DNA of 64,000 nt. Origin: DASQPA01 sp963756455 (GTDB lineage: Bacteria; Acidobacteriota; Thermoanaerobaculia; Multivoradales; UBA5704). A model generated the notes under the pieces. The model saw nothing but the letters and a program-made list of their open reading frames with translations. It did not search any database and was not told the origin of the DNA. The stretch spans positions 1,550,001 to 1,614,000 of the forward strand of contig CAVWNC010000004.1 in the NCBI GenBank assembly GCA_963756455.1, in the 5' to 3' direction. Both the position numbers and the translations under genes were made by a program. Below are positions 37,202 through 59,415 of the stretch, in pieces; the stretch's first letter is position 1; each line of letters begins with the position of its first letter.

Positions 37202-39679
37202 ATGAAGGCGCTGTACCGTCTCTTCGACCGCCCTGCGCTCGCCGAACGCTTACGCCACCTCCGCCACTCCCGCAAAGTCCGTCTAGCGATCGCCGCGGCG
37301 GTCCCGCTGGTCTGCGCCGTCTTCCTCCTCACCGCCCTCTCCCGGGCGCACCTGGAGGCGCCGCGGGCGACGTTCCTCCTCCGCGACCGCCAGGCCCGCT
37401 TTCTGGGCGAGGTGGGAGCGCCGGCCGACGGCGAGCTCGGCTACTGGCCGGTCGCGACCCTGCCGCCGCGGGTCGTCGCCGCCACCCTGGCGCTCGAAGA
37501 CCGGCACTTCGACTCCCATCCCGGCGTCGATCCGCGGGCGGTCGGGCGCGCGCTCCTCCAGAACCTCCGGCGCCGCAAGCGGATCTCCGGCGCCTCCACC
37601 CTCGCCATGCAGATCGCCCGCATGCAGAGCCCGGGCGACCGCGGCTATCTGCGCAAGGCGACCGAGGCGGCGACCGCGGTCTTCCTGACCGCCCGCTACG
37701 GCCGCGAGGGCATCCTTCGCCATTACCTGAAGATCGTTCCCTACGGCAACCGCATCCACGGCATCGCCTACGCCGCGCGGCGCTACTTCGACAAGCCGGT
37801 CGACGACCTGAGCTGGGCCGAGATCGCCTTCCTCGCCGGCATCCCCCAGGCGCCGGGGAAGATGAACGTCTTCACCCCCGAGGGCCGCCGCCGCGCCATC
37901 GTCCGCGGCCAGCAGGCGCTCCGCACCCTCGCCGCGAAGGGCGTCCTCTCGCGCCCGGAGCTCGAGCTGGCGGAGCGCCAGCTCGACGCCCTCGTCATCC
38001 CCTGGAAGGGCCGGCGGACGGAAGAGTCGCTCCACGCCGTCCTAAGGCTCCAGGCCGTTCTCCAGGAGGAATCGAAGCACCGACGGCTCGCCCCCCTGGT
38101 GCAGACGACCCTCGACCTCGATCTCCAGCGCGAGGTCTCGACGCTCACCGATCGCGCCGTCCGCAACTGGGCCGACCGCGGCGCCGGCAACGCCGCGGTG
38201 ATCGTCCTCGACCTCCCGAGCCGCGAGGTGCGCGCCTGGGTGGGCTCGGCCGGCTACTTCGATCCCGGCACCGCCGGCGCCATCGACTACGCCCGTATCC
38301 ATCGCTCGGCCGGCAGCGCCCTGAAACCTTTTCTCTATGCCCTGGCGCTCGACCGCGGCGTCATCCGTCCGTCGACCGTCCTCGACGACCTGGAGCGCGG
38401 GCCGGGCGGCATCACCAACGCCGACGATCTCTTCCTGGGCCCCCTCCTTCCCAGGGTGGCCCTCGCCAATTCGCGCAACGTCCCGGCGGTCGACCTCCTC
38501 GCCCGCCTGGGGCTGGAGCAGGGCTACGGGATGTTCCGCGATCTAGGGCTCACCGACGGCAGCATCGACGCCAGGCGCTACGGGTTGGGAATCGCGATCG
38601 GCGGCCTGCCGGTCACCCTGGAGGCGATGGTGAACGCCTACCTGGTGCTCGCGGGGGACGGCCGGACCTCGGGCTTCCGCTGGCATCCCGGGCAGGTCCT
38701 GCCGCCGCCGAAGCGCATCGTCTCCGAGGAGACCGCCCGGCAGATCGCGCTCTTCCTCTCCGATCCCCAGGCGAGGCTCCCGACCTTTCCGCGCATGGGC
38801 AACGAGGAGTACCGCTTCCCGGTGGCGGTCAAAACCGGCACCTCGACGTCTTTTAGAGATGCCTGGGCCGTGGCGTGGTCGGGCCGCTACTTAGTGGGAG
38901 TCTGGGTGGGGCATCCGGCCTTCCGGCCGATGAACCGGCTGTCGGGCTATCTCTCGGCCGCGGAGCTGGCGCAACAGGTTCTCTCCGTCCTCCACAAAGA
39001 CCAGCTGGACGGCTTCGACGACCTCTCCTTCCCGCCGCCCCGCGGCTACCGGCCCGTCCGCGTCTGCGCCCTGACCGGCGCCCGGGCCGGCGACGCCTGC
39101 CAGCAGGTCTTCCTCGAATGGTTCCGTCCCGGAGACGAGCCGACGGACGACTGCACCGCCCACCAGCTCCGCGCCATCGACCGCCGGAACGGCCTCCTCG
39201 CCACGATGGACACCCCGCGCGCCGAAGTCGAGGTCCGCCCCTTCGTCTCCCTCCCCCCGCGCTACGCCGCCTGGCAGCTCGCCGCCAACCTGCCCCATCC
39301 GCCGGACGAGGTCAGCTTCCTGAGCCCCGGTGCGGTGTCGGCGGCATCGGCGACATCGCCCCTGGGCCGAGCCGCGGGCCCCGGCGGCCCCAGCCTGGCG
39401 GTCAACCGTCCCGCCCGCCTCCACATCACCTCCCCAGAGCATCGGGTCCGTTTCCTGCGCGATCCCGAAACGCCGCCCGAGCTGTCGACGGTGGCCTTGA
39501 CTGTCATCGTCGATCCGCCCGTCCGCCAGGTCGTCTGGTACGTGGACGGCGTGCCCTACGAGACCGTCAACTATCCCTATACCACCCGCTGGCGCCTCAC
39601 CCCCGGCGAGCATACCTTCCAGGTGCGCGTCCCTTTCACCACGGACGGTTCGCCGGCGGTGCAGGTGATCGTGCAGTAG
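37202..39679 (+). CDS. pbpC: Penicillin-binding protein 1C (bifunctional glycosyltransferase/transpeptidase-like)
   Basis: 825 residues from ATG 37202. A membrane anchor (about residues 27-46) precedes the GT51 glycosyltransferase domain: catalytic Glu99 in LEDRHFDSHPGVD, GASTLAMQIARM, and ILRHYLKIVPYGNRIHGIAY. The penicillin-binding domain has Ser372-x-x-Lys375 (SALK), the S-x-N motif in ANSRNVPAV, and Lys544-Thr-Gly (VKTGTS). A C-terminal PBP1C domain (residues about 730-825, with RLHITSPEHRVRFLRD and VWYVDGVPYETV) completes the family layout. It polymerises and may crosslink peptidoglycan at the inner membrane. Being downstream of the alpha-2-macroglobulin matches the conserved yfhM-pbpC pairing, proposed to repair the wall after a breach while the macroglobulin traps proteases. 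Confidence 0.93.
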   Translation: MKALYRLFDRPALAERLRHLRHSRKVRLAIAAAVPLVCAVFLLTALSRAHLEAPRATFLLRDRQARFLGEVGAPADGELGYWPVATLPPRVVAATLALEDRHFDSHPGVDPRAVGRALLQNLRRRKRISGASTLAMQIARMQSPGDRGYLRKATEAATAVFLTARYGREGILRHYLKIVPYGNRIHGIAYAARRYFDKPVDDLSWAEIAFLAGIPQAPGKMNVFTPEGRRRAIVRGQQALRTLAAKGVLSRPELELAERQLDALVIPWKGRRTEESLHAVLRLQAVLQEESKHRRLAPLVQTTLDLDLQREVSTLTDRAVRNWADRGAGNAAVIVLDLPSREVRAWVGSAGYFDPGTAGAIDYARIHRSAGSALKPFLYALALDRGVIRPSTVLDDLERGPGGITNADDLFLGPLLPRVALANSRNVPAVDLLARLGLEQGYGMFRDLGLTDGSIDARRYGLGIAIGGLPVTLEAMVNAYLVLAGDGRTSGFRWHPGQVLPPPKRIVSEETARQIALFLSDPQARLPTFPRMGNEEYRFPVAVKTGTSTSFRDAWAVAWSGRYLVGVWVGHPAFRPMNRLSGYLSAAELAQQVLSVLHKDQLDGFDDLSFPPPRGYRPVRVCALTGARAGDACQQVFLEWFRPGDEPTDDCTAHQLRAIDRRNGLLATMDTPRAEVEVRPFVSLPPRYAAWQLAANLPHPPDEVSFLSPGAVSAASATSPLGRAAGPGGPSLAVNRPARLHITSPEHRVRFLRDPETPPELSTVALTVIVDPPVRQVVWYVDGVPYETVNYPYTTRWRLTPGEHTFQVRVPFTTDGSPAVQVIVQ

Positions 39680-39707
39680 GGCTTCGAGAGCGCCAGAGCT
39701 TCTTCCG

Positions 39708-39756
39708 TTGACAGGCTACGGTGAAGGGGTAAGAATTTGGAGGGTATGATTCTTAC
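39708..39756 (+). promoter_or_regulatory. vapBC promoter and operator
   Basis: A consensus -35 TTGACA (39708-39713) is followed at 17 bp by AAGAAT (39731-39736) as -10. GTAAGAAT (39729-39736) and ATTCTTAC (39749-39756) form a perfect 8-bp inverted repeat with a 12-bp centre that covers the -10. This is the expected layout for autorepression by a VapB-VapC complex. Confidence 0.7.
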
Positions 39757-39773
39757 TCACATCGGGAGGACAG

Positions 39774-40004
39774 ATGCGAATCACGAGCAAGGGCCAGGTC
39801 ACCATTCCCATCGAGATCCGGGAGAGGGTTGGACTCTTGCCCCACACCGAGGTGCGCTTCGAGGTGGAGGGCAACACCGTCCGGATCCTCCGGGAGGAGA
39901 AACCGGGGAGCCGTGGGCAGCGGCTGGTGGATCGGATGCGGGGACGGGCGACCTCGAGAATGAGCACCGAGGAGATCATGGCCCTGACCCGATCGGAAGA
40001 TTGA
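39774..40004 (+). CDS. vapB: AbrB/MazE-fold antitoxin
   Basis: 76 residues from ATG 39774, with GGGAGG 4 nt upstream. The N-terminal half is a swapped-hairpin AbrB DNA-binding domain (MRITSKGQVTIPIEIRERVG, then LLPHTEVRFEVEGNTVRIL). The C-terminal tail (RLVDRMRGRATSRMSTEEI, MALTRSED) is the usual toxin-wrapping region. The stop codon overlaps the TTG start of the PIN-domain toxin gene. It should neutralise that toxin and repress the operon through the 39729-39756 palindrome. Confidence 0.9.
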   Translation: MRITSKGQVTIPIEIRERVGLLPHTEVRFEVEGNTVRILREEKPGSRGQRLVDRMRGRATSRMSTEEIMALTRSED

Positions 40005-40423
40005 GCGTCCTTGTCGACAGCAACGTGATCCTGGACATCGTGACCGGCGATCCAAGGTGGAAAGAGTGGTCGTCCTCCATGCTCGCGCGCTGCGCCGAAG
40101 GCGGAATGCTGGTCATCAATCCGATCATCTACGCGGAGGTATCGATCGGCTTCGAGCGCATCGAAGAGCTCGAGGAAGTGTTCCCCGCGGACTCTTTTCG
40201 GCGAGACCCCTTACCTTGGGAGGCCGCCTTCCTGGCCGGGAAGTGTTTCCTCGAGTACCGTCGCCGAGGAGGAGCCCGCCGCTCGCCCCTGCCTGATTTC
40301 TATATCGGCGCCCATGCGGCTGTCGCAGGTCTGCCCCTCTTGACCCGCGACGCCCGCCGCTATCGGACCTACTTTCCCCACCTGACTCTCTTCGCTCCGG
40401 CCGAGGAGGAAGAATCTCGCTGA
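40001..40423 (+). CDS. vapC: PIN-domain toxin
   Basis: 140 residues. The start is taken as TTG 40001, inside the antitoxin stop (TTGA), because the frame gives SVLVDSNVILDIVTGD immediately, the canonical PIN entry; no ATG is available nearby. Acidic metal-binding residues appear in order: the Asp of LVDSNVILD, the Glu of IYAEVSIGF, and Asp residues in PLPDFYIGAHA and LLTRDARRY. The end (YRTYFPHLTLFAP) is also typical. VapC toxins are ribonucleases that cut tRNA or rRNA; the target here is unknown. The rare TTG start and overlap would keep toxin output low and tied to antitoxin translation. Confidence 0.9.
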   Translation: MSVLVDSNVILDIVTGDPRWKEWSSSMLARCAEGGMLVINPIIYAEVSIGFERIEELEEVFPADSFRRDPLPWEAAFLAGKCFLEYRRRGGARRSPLPDFYIGAHAAVAGLPLLTRDARRYRTYFPHLTLFAPAEEEESR

Positions 40424-40455
40424 GCTTCCCGCTTCCCAAGGACAAACTGTAAGGT

Positions 40456-40845
40456 TCATTCCTGCCGCGGCAGATACTCCCTCATCTGCCCATACTTCGG
40501 TGCCATGGCGACGATCTCACAGGAGGTCTCCGTGATCTCGTAGGTGGTCTCGAAGTCCTCGTGAGTTCCGGCGCGCCACAGCCTCCCCTGCGGATCGACG
40601 ACGATCGAGAACCCCACCCCGCCCACGAAGATCCGCGAGCCGTCGGTCCCTTGGCGCACGGAACAGGTCCACGGGCGGAGGCCGGAGCCCGGGGCGGTCG
40701 TCACCGCGGCGATCTCGGCGGTCAACCGCTCCAGGAGGTCCGGCCTCTCCCCAGGCGGGACCTCCAGCGCCCGGCGGATCGCCTCGCCGAGCATCGCCTC
40801 GCCGGTCGGGTCGAGGCTCTCCGAGCAGGGTCGAGCGGCAAGCAT
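40456..40845 (-). CDS. Hypothetical protein
   Basis: 129 residues from ATG 40845; a later in-frame ATG at 40794 is possible, and neither has a clear ribosome site. It has a helical N-terminal half (MLGEAIRRALEVPPGERPDL, LERLTAEIAAV) and a C-terminal beta-rich half (SRIFVGGVGFSIVVDPQGRL, TTYEITETSCEIVAMAPKYG). No signal peptide, membrane segment or known catalytic motif is visible. I do not recognise the family. It is divergent from the YdeI-like gene across 42 bp and convergent with vapC. Confidence 0.6.
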   Translation of the reverse strand: MLAARPCSESLDPTGEAMLGEAIRRALEVPPGERPDLLERLTAEIAAVTTAPGSGLRPWTCSVRQGTDGSRIFVGGVGFSIVVDPQGRLWRAGTHEDFETTYEITETSCEIVAMAPKYGQMREYLPRQE

Positions 40846-40887
40846 GAGGAGCTATCGTAGTCAGAAGACTGCGGTACAGTCCACCTC

Positions 40888-41469
40888 GTGAACCTTCAAC
40901 GTGGCGAGCCGGTCCTCGCCTTCACCTCCCGCGCGGAGTGGGAAGCGTGGCTCGCGCGGGAGCACGCGAGCTCGAACGGCCTCTGGCTCCAGATCGCGAA
41001 GAAGGGCGCGGAGGCCGAGACCGTCTCCTACGCGGAGGCCCTGGACGTCGCCCTCTGTTTCGGCTGGATCGACGGCCAGAAAGGGAAGCTCGACGACTTC
41101 CATTGGCTGCAGCGGTTTACTCCGCGCACCTCCAGGAGCCCGTGGTCGAAGATCAACCGCGCCAAGGCCGAGGCGCTCGTCGAAAAGGGTGAGATGCGCC
41201 CTGCCGGTCTCACGGAGATCGAGCGCGCCAAGACGGACAGCCGCTGGGACTGGGCCTACGCGGGCCAGCGGACCGCTGCCGTGCCGGACGATCTCCAGCG
41301 CGAGCTCGACCGCAACGAGCGAGCGCGGGAATTCTTCGCGACGCTCGACAGCGCCAACCGCTACGCCATTCTCTACCGCATCGAAGAGGCCAAGAAGCCC
41401 GAGACCCGCGCGCGGCGCATCGAGAAGTATGTCGCCATGCTCTCCGAGGGGAAGAAGCTCCACCCGTGA
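40888..41469 (+). CDS. YdeI/OmpD-associated family protein
   Basis: 193 residues from GTG 40888. It shows the family signature: FTSRAEWEAWLAREHASSNG, LWLQIAKKG, SYAEALDVALCFGWIDGQKG, FTPRTSRSPWSKINRAKAEA and RWDWAYAGQR, with a charged helical C-terminus (EEAKKPETRARRIEKYVAML). Family members are small cytoplasmic proteins linked in name to bacteriocin protection; the biochemical role is not settled. No ribosome site is evident before the GTG. It is convergent with the NRPS operon, whose last codon lies 21 bp away. Confidence 0.87.
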   Translation: MNLQRGEPVLAFTSRAEWEAWLAREHASSNGLWLQIAKKGAEAETVSYAEALDVALCFGWIDGQKGKLDDFHWLQRFTPRTSRSPWSKINRAKAEALVEKGEMRPAGLTEIERAKTDSRWDWAYAGQRTAAVPDDLQRELDRNERAREFFATLDSANRYAILYRIEEAKKPETRARRIEKYVAMLSEGKKLHP

Positions 41470-41490
41470 AAGCCGGCGGCAGCGCCTAAA

Positions 41491-54829
<13,339 letters not shown>

Positions 54830-54832
54830 GGG

Positions 54833-57800
54833 TCAGCCCAGCTCCTCCGTCGCCAGGCTCGCGAGCATCGCCGCCAGCTCCGTTTCGTCCACCTGGCTCG
54901 CCTGCTGCTGCACGATGGCAAGGGCGAGCGTCGCCGCCGTGGGCGACTCGAAGACGGCGCGGAGCGACAGCTCGACCGTGAAGGAGTCGTTGAGGCGGGA
55001 GATGAGATGGCTCGCCAGGAGCGAATCTCCCCCGAGATCGAAGAAGCTGTCGTCGATCCCCACCTCTTCGACCCGCAGGAGGGTGCCCATCAGGGCGGCG
55101 ACGCTCTCCTCGATCTCGTTGCGCGGCGGTGCGAAAGGCACCGGGAGGTGGGGCCGGGCGTGCACCGGCGCCGGCGCGTCGTCTCCCGAGGCCGGCCGTT
55201 CGGCGGCAAGACCGGGCGCCGCCTGCGGGGCGACGGCCGCCGCCCGCCGCGGCTCGATCCAGTGGCGCTGGCGCTCGAAGGGATAGGTGGGGAGAACCAC
55301 CCGGCGACGCTTCTGTCCCGCCCAGACCGCCGCCCAGTCGACGGCATGGCCTGAAAGCCAGAGCCGGCCCAGGGCGCCCCAGAGAAAGGCGAGGTCGTCC
55401 TGCCGGTCCAGGGCATGCCGGAGGGTAGGGATCGCGGCCCCCCCGAGCGGCGCGGCGGGGTGTTGCAGGGCCCAGGCGGAGAGCGTCTGCCCGGGGCCGA
55501 CTTCGAGGAGGATGCGTTCCGGCTCCTGCCACAGCTTGGCGACACCCTCGGAAAAGCGGACCGTTCCCAGGAGGTGCTCCGTCCAGTAGTCGGGGTCGGT
55601 CGCCTGCCGATCCGTGATCCAGGTGCCGGTGACGTTCGAGAGGTAGGGGATCGCCGGCGGATGGAGCTCGATCGCCCCGATCAGCGCGCGGAAACCGGCG
55701 GCGGCGGGCCGCAGCTCGGCGGAGTGGAAAGGATGCTCGGTCAGCAGCCTGCGGCAACTGTGCCCCTCGCTCGTGAGCGTCTCGTCGAGGGCGGCGATCT
55801 CCGCCTCCGGACCCGCCAGGATGGTCAGGTCCGGACCGCAGACCGCGGCCAGCGAGATCCGCGGCGAGAGCCGGGGCAGCACCGCCTCCTCGCCGAGCGG
55901 CACGGCGAGCATGGCGCCCGGCGGCAGCTCCCCAAGGAGCCGAGCCCGCTGCGCCACTAGGCGCAGGGCGTCGGCGAGCGAGAAGACGCCCGAGAGGCAG
56001 GCCGCGACGTATTCGCCGAGACTGAAACCCAGGAGGGCCTGGGGCTCGATCCCCCAGTCCATGAGCAGTCGGGCGAGGGCATATTCGACGACGAAGATCG
56101 CCGGCTGCGAGAGCGTCGTAGGGACGAGCCGCTCCTCGGCCTCTCCGGCTTCTCCGGCTTCTCCGCCCGCGGGCCGCGGTCCCCGTCCCACGAGGGAACG
56201 CAGGTCCATGCCGCCCGAAGACCCGGTCGGAACCGGTGCTTCGAGATCGAGCACCGACAGCAGATCGCAGTCCATATAAGGCCGCAACTTCGCGGCGCAA
56301 TCGTTCACCAGCTCGCGGAAGCGTGGGATCGAGCGATAGAGATCCCGCGCCATCCCGGCATAGTGGTTCCCCAGACCCGGGAACAGAAATGCCACGGAAC
56401 GGTTCCGCGTCTCGCCAGGACCACCCTGGCTACCCTGGCCACCGATCACTTCGGCGAGGACACCCCCGAACACCCGCCGCGGATCCCGGGCCTTCAGAGC
56501 GTCCACCGCATCCTGGCGATCCCTGCAGACGAGCAGGCGGCGGTGGCGGAACGGACGGCGGCCCACCTGGGTCGTGTAGGCCACGTCCGCCAGGTCGAGA
56601 TCGGGCTCCGCCTCCAGGTGACCGATCAGCCGGTCGGTCATCGTCTCCAGGGCGGTCGCCGTGCGGGCCGACAGGAGCAGGAGCTGCCAGGGCGCGCCCG
56701 GGGTCGTGGGCGCGGGCTCCGGTGCCTCTTCGAGCACCACGTGGGCGTTGACGCCGCCCATGCCGAACGAGCTCACCCCCGCCCGCCTCGGCATGCCGGC
56801 CGGTCGCCACTCCCGGAGCTCGGTGTTGACGTAAAACGGGCTGGAGGCAAAATCGATCCGCGGGTTGGGCCGGCGGAAATGGAGGCTGGCGGGCAGCAGG
56901 CCGCGCTCGATCGAGAGCACGGTCTTGATGAGGCTCGCCACTCCCGCCGCCGCGTCGAGATGGCCGATGTTGGTCTTGACCGAGCCTAAGGCGCAGAATC
57001 CCGTCCGCTCGGTGGCGGCGGCAAAGACCGCGCGGAGGGCGGTCGCCTCGATGAGATCGCCCAGGGGAGTCCCGGTGCCGTGCGCCTCGACGAAGGTGAT
57101 CGTCGCGGGATCGACCTCGGCCAACGCCTGCGCCATCGCCACCACCTCGACCTGGCCCTCGACGGTCGGCGCCGTGAAGGCCAGCTTGGCGGCACCGTCG
57201 TTGTTGGTCGCGAAGCCGCGGATGACGGCGTGGATCGGGTCGCCGTCGGCGAGCGCCTCGGAGAGCCGCTTGAGGAGGACCACCCCGGCGCCGTTGCCCT
57301 CGACGGTGCCCTGCGCCTCGGCGTCGAAGGCCCGGCAGTGACCGTCGGACGAGAGGACGCTGTCCTGCGCGAGATAGCCTTTCTTCAGGGGTACCGCGAT
57401 GCAGACTCCCCCCGCCAAAGCCATGTCGCACTGGTAATCGAGCAGACTCTGGCAGGCCATGCAGGTCGCGACCAAAGAGCTGGAGCAGGCGGTCTGGACG
57501 GTGGCGCAGGGACCCGTCAGGTTCAACTTGTAGGCGGCATGCGAGACCAGGAAATCCTTGTCGTTCAGGATGCGGAGCTGGAGCGGACCGGCGGATTTGA
57601 GGATGTCCGGGCGGGAGAGCAGGTTCTGCAGCAGGTAGAGACTCATCCCCATGCCGCCGAAGGCGCCGATGACGCCACGGTGGGACTCGGTGGCATAACC
57701 GGCCTGCTCCAAAGCTTCCCAGGCACACTCCATGAAGATCCGGTGCTGCGGGTCGAGAATCTCGGCCTCCCGCGGGCTGAAGCCGAAAAAGCCAGCATCG

Positions 57801-58030
57801 AAGAGGTCGGCCCCCACGAGATCGCCGCTGGCGCGGACGTAGCGGCCGTCATCCAGGAGAGCGGGATCGATGCCCGCTTCCGCCAGCTCTTCCCGGGAAT
57901 AAAAAGAGATCGATTCGACGCCGGCGCACAGGTTGCGCCAGAGCTCCTCGATATCTCGTGCTCCGGGGAACCGGCCCGCCATACCGATAATGGCGATGCT
58001 CTCGGACTGGCGCTCTCTCCCGTCGGCCAT
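54833..58030 (-). CDS. Type I PKS module, KS-AT-ACP
   Basis: 1065 residues from ATG 58030; the frame opens upstream to 58474 but that part lies inside the methyltransferase gene. Ketosynthase about 11-435: IAIIGMAGRFPGARDIEELW, active Cys182 (TACSSS), His317 (EAHGTGTP) and His357 (NIGHLDAAAG) are all intact. Acyltransferase about 545-850: Ser670 in GFSLGEY; HPFHS at 766-770 is close to the HAFHS pattern of malonyl-CoA-specific domains. The carrier protein has FFDLGGDSLL with Ser1003. No ketoreductase, dehydratase or enoylreductase is present, so one malonate unit would be added and left as a beta-keto group. It sits 17 bp after the methyltransferase and 3 bp before the NRPS, so it probably feeds the first NRPS condensation domain. 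Confidence 0.92.
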   Translation of the reverse strand: MADGRERQSESIAIIGMAGRFPGARDIEELWRNLCAGVESISFYSREELAEAGIDPALLDDGRYVRASGDLVGADLFDAGFFGFSPREAEILDPQHRIFMECAWEALEQAGYATESHRGVIGAFGGMGMSLYLLQNLLSRPDILKSAGPLQLRILNDKDFLVSHAAYKLNLTGPCATVQTACSSSLVATCMACQSLLDYQCDMALAGGVCIAVPLKKGYLAQDSVLSSDGHCRAFDAEAQGTVEGNGAGVVLLKRLSEALADGDPIHAVIRGFATNNDGAAKLAFTAPTVEGQVEVVAMAQALAEVDPATITFVEAHGTGTPLGDLIEATALRAVFAAATERTGFCALGSVKTNIGHLDAAAGVASLIKTVLSIERGLLPASLHFRRPNPRIDFASSPFYVNTELREWRPAGMPRRAGVSSFGMGGVNAHVVLEEAPEPAPTTPGAPWQLLLLSARTATALETMTDRLIGHLEAEPDLDLADVAYTTQVGRRPFRHRRLLVCRDRQDAVDALKARDPRRVFGGVLAEVIGGQGSQGGPGETRNRSVAFLFPGLGNHYAGMARDLYRSIPRFRELVNDCAAKLRPYMDCDLLSVLDLEAPVPTGSSGGMDLRSLVGRGPRPAGGEAGEAGEAEERLVPTTLSQPAIFVVEYALARLLMDWGIEPQALLGFSLGEYVAACLSGVFSLADALRLVAQRARLLGELPPGAMLAVPLGEEAVLPRLSPRISLAAVCGPDLTILAGPEAEIAALDETLTSEGHSCRRLLTEHPFHSAELRPAAAGFRALIGAIELHPPAIPYLSNVTGTWITDRQATDPDYWTEHLLGTVRFSEGVAKLWQEPERILLEVGPGQTLSAWALQHPAAPLGGAAIPTLRHALDRQDDLAFLWGALGRLWLSGHAVDWAAVWAGQKRRRVVLPTYPFERQRHWIEPRRAAAVAPQAAPGLAAERPASGDDAPAPVHARPHLPVPFAPPRNEIEESVAALMGTLLRVEEVGIDDSFFDLGGDSLLASHLISRLNDSFTVELSLRAVFESPTAATLALAIVQQQASQVDETELAAMLASLATEELG

Positions 58031-58047
58031 CGGCTCGCTTTCTCCCC

Positions 58048-58953
58048 TCAATCCCGCCTCCACTTGTCCCGCGTTCGCTGGACTCTCTCGGCGATCCGCC
58101 CGGGGTGGACCGCTCCGGCCTGCCGCTCCGAGGCGACGACTGCCGCCGTGTGGAGCGAATCGCGGATCGCATAGAGGTTGTAGCGATCGGAGCCGCGATA
58201 GAGCTCGTCCTGTTCCTGGCGGACCGCGAAGCCCTGCCGCCGCAGCATCCCCTCGATCTGCTGCAAGCGATCTCCCACGTCGTGGACTTCCAGGACGACC
58301 TGTTCGATCTTCCCCCAATCTTCGGGAGCGATACCGGCGAGGACGTCCATCTCGCTCTTCTCGACGTCGATCTTCAAAAGGTCGATGCGGGTCACCCCCT
58401 CCTCGCGGACGACCTGGCTCAAGGTCTTCAAGGGGCAGGTCCAACTCTCGTGACGAAGGCGTTGCCGGATCCACTCCGCCTCATGGTCCCTGAGACTGGA
58501 GACCCCCGGCTTGCCGCTTGCGAGCTGGTTGCGGAACAGCGTGCGCAAGGCCGCCGCTTCTTCCTTCTCGTCCGCGTAGAAGGAGGACATCCCCGAGGTG
58601 TGGGGATAAAACGTCAGCTCGGCGGAGCCGGCGCGGCCCGCGAGGCCGCACGGGAAGAGCCGGATCCGCTCTCCGTAGGGGGCTACGTTTCGCTGCAGAA
58701 TCCCGAAGATCGGGGGTGCCGGCTCGAACGCGAAGACCCGGGAACCGGGATGGGAGAGCGCCACGAACGTCGTGAAGAGACCGACGTTCGCGCCGACGTC
58801 GAAGACGACGTCGCCGTCGCGCAGCGAGATGCCGCCACGGGTGTAGATCCGCTTCTCGAAGATGTCGTCGTAGAACTGGAGCAGCTCGGCCTTCGACTGA
58901 TACGACACCTCAAGGCCGTTCGGAAGAATGTGGCGGCGTACAGCATCTGGCAT
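58048..58953 (-). CDS. FkbM-family SAM-dependent methyltransferase
   Basis: 301 residues from ATG 58953, 27 nt after the predicted transcription start. The SAM-binding motif is VVFDVGANVGLFTTFVAL, followed by VFAFEPAPPIFGILQRNV (acidic motif II) and, further on, RIDLLKIDVEKSEMDVLAGI, which together define the FkbM type. FkbM enzymes O-methylate hydroxyl groups, often in polyketide and NRPS products. It is the first gene of the operon, so methylation of the product or an intermediate is likely; the exact substrate cannot be read from sequence. Confidence 0.88.
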   Translation of the reverse strand: MPDAVRRHILPNGLEVSYQSKAELLQFYDDIFEKRIYTRGGISLRDGDVVFDVGANVGLFTTFVALSHPGSRVFAFEPAPPIFGILQRNVAPYGERIRLFPCGLAGRAGSAELTFYPHTSGMSSFYADEKEEAAALRTLFRNQLASGKPGVSSLRDHEAEWIRQRLRHESWTCPLKTLSQVVREEGVTRIDLLKIDVEKSEMDVLAGIAPEDWGKIEQVVLEVHDVGDRLQQIEGMLRRQGFAVRQEQDELYRGSDRYNLYAIRDSLHTAAVVASERQAGAVHPGRIAERVQRTRDKWRRD

Positions 58954-58987
58954 GATCTTCCGTGGACCCCTACGAAGTACACTCCGT

Positions 58988-59015
58988 ATGATATAGATGG
59001 ATTTCTAAAGGTCAA
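58988..59015 (-). promoter_or_regulatory. Promoter of the FkbM-PKS-NRPS operon
   Basis: On the minus strand TTGACC (59015-59010) and TATCAT (58993-58988) are 16 bp apart, each matching five of six bases of the sigma-70-type -35 and -10. Transcription would start near 58980. The region is locally AT-rich in a GC-rich genome. Confidence 0.65.
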
Positions 59016-59141
59016 GCACGGAGCTGGGTGCCTCGCGGCCTGCAACTCCCGCGCGCCGGTCTCCTGCTTCTGCTCTGGATCTGGGTGGTTCTGTGCAGAA
59101 AGCAAGGTGCTTTTGCCCCGGGATACCCGACCTCCGGCGCG

Positions 59142-59415
59142 GAAGTACCCCACTTCGCCTGTGGGAGTGCCCTACTTCAGCTGTGGAAGTGCCCTACTTC
59201 GGCTGCAGAAGTGCCCTACTTCGGCTGCAGAAGTGCCCTACTTCGACTGTAGAAGTGCCCTACTTCGGCTGCAGAAGTGCCCTACTTCGGCTGTAGAAGT
59301 GCCCTACTTCGGCTGTAGAAGTGCCCTACTTCGGCTGCAGAAGTGCCCTACTTCGACTGTAGAAGTGCCCTACTTCGGCTGCAGAAGTGCCCTACTTCGA
59401 CTGTAGAAGTGCCCT
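59142..59415. repeat. 22-bp tandem repeat array, 12 copies plus a partial
   Basis: Units start at 59142, 59165, 59186 and then every 22 bp to 59406. The core GAAGTGCCCTACTTC is an inverted repeat (GAAGT/ACTTC around GCCCT) joined by GGCTGCA, GGCTGTA or GACTGTA, which also sits between ACTTC and GAAGT. Thus every five-base arm can pair with either neighbour. The first two units are most diverged. The array lies 127 bp upstream of the operon promoter. There are no unique spacers. The rest of the 58954-59661 gap shows nothing else convincing. Confidence 0.9.

Noticed and set aside
59142..59415. 22-bp array as a CRISPR
   Set aside because: The repeats are contiguous with no unique spacers, and the linker only varies at a few bases.
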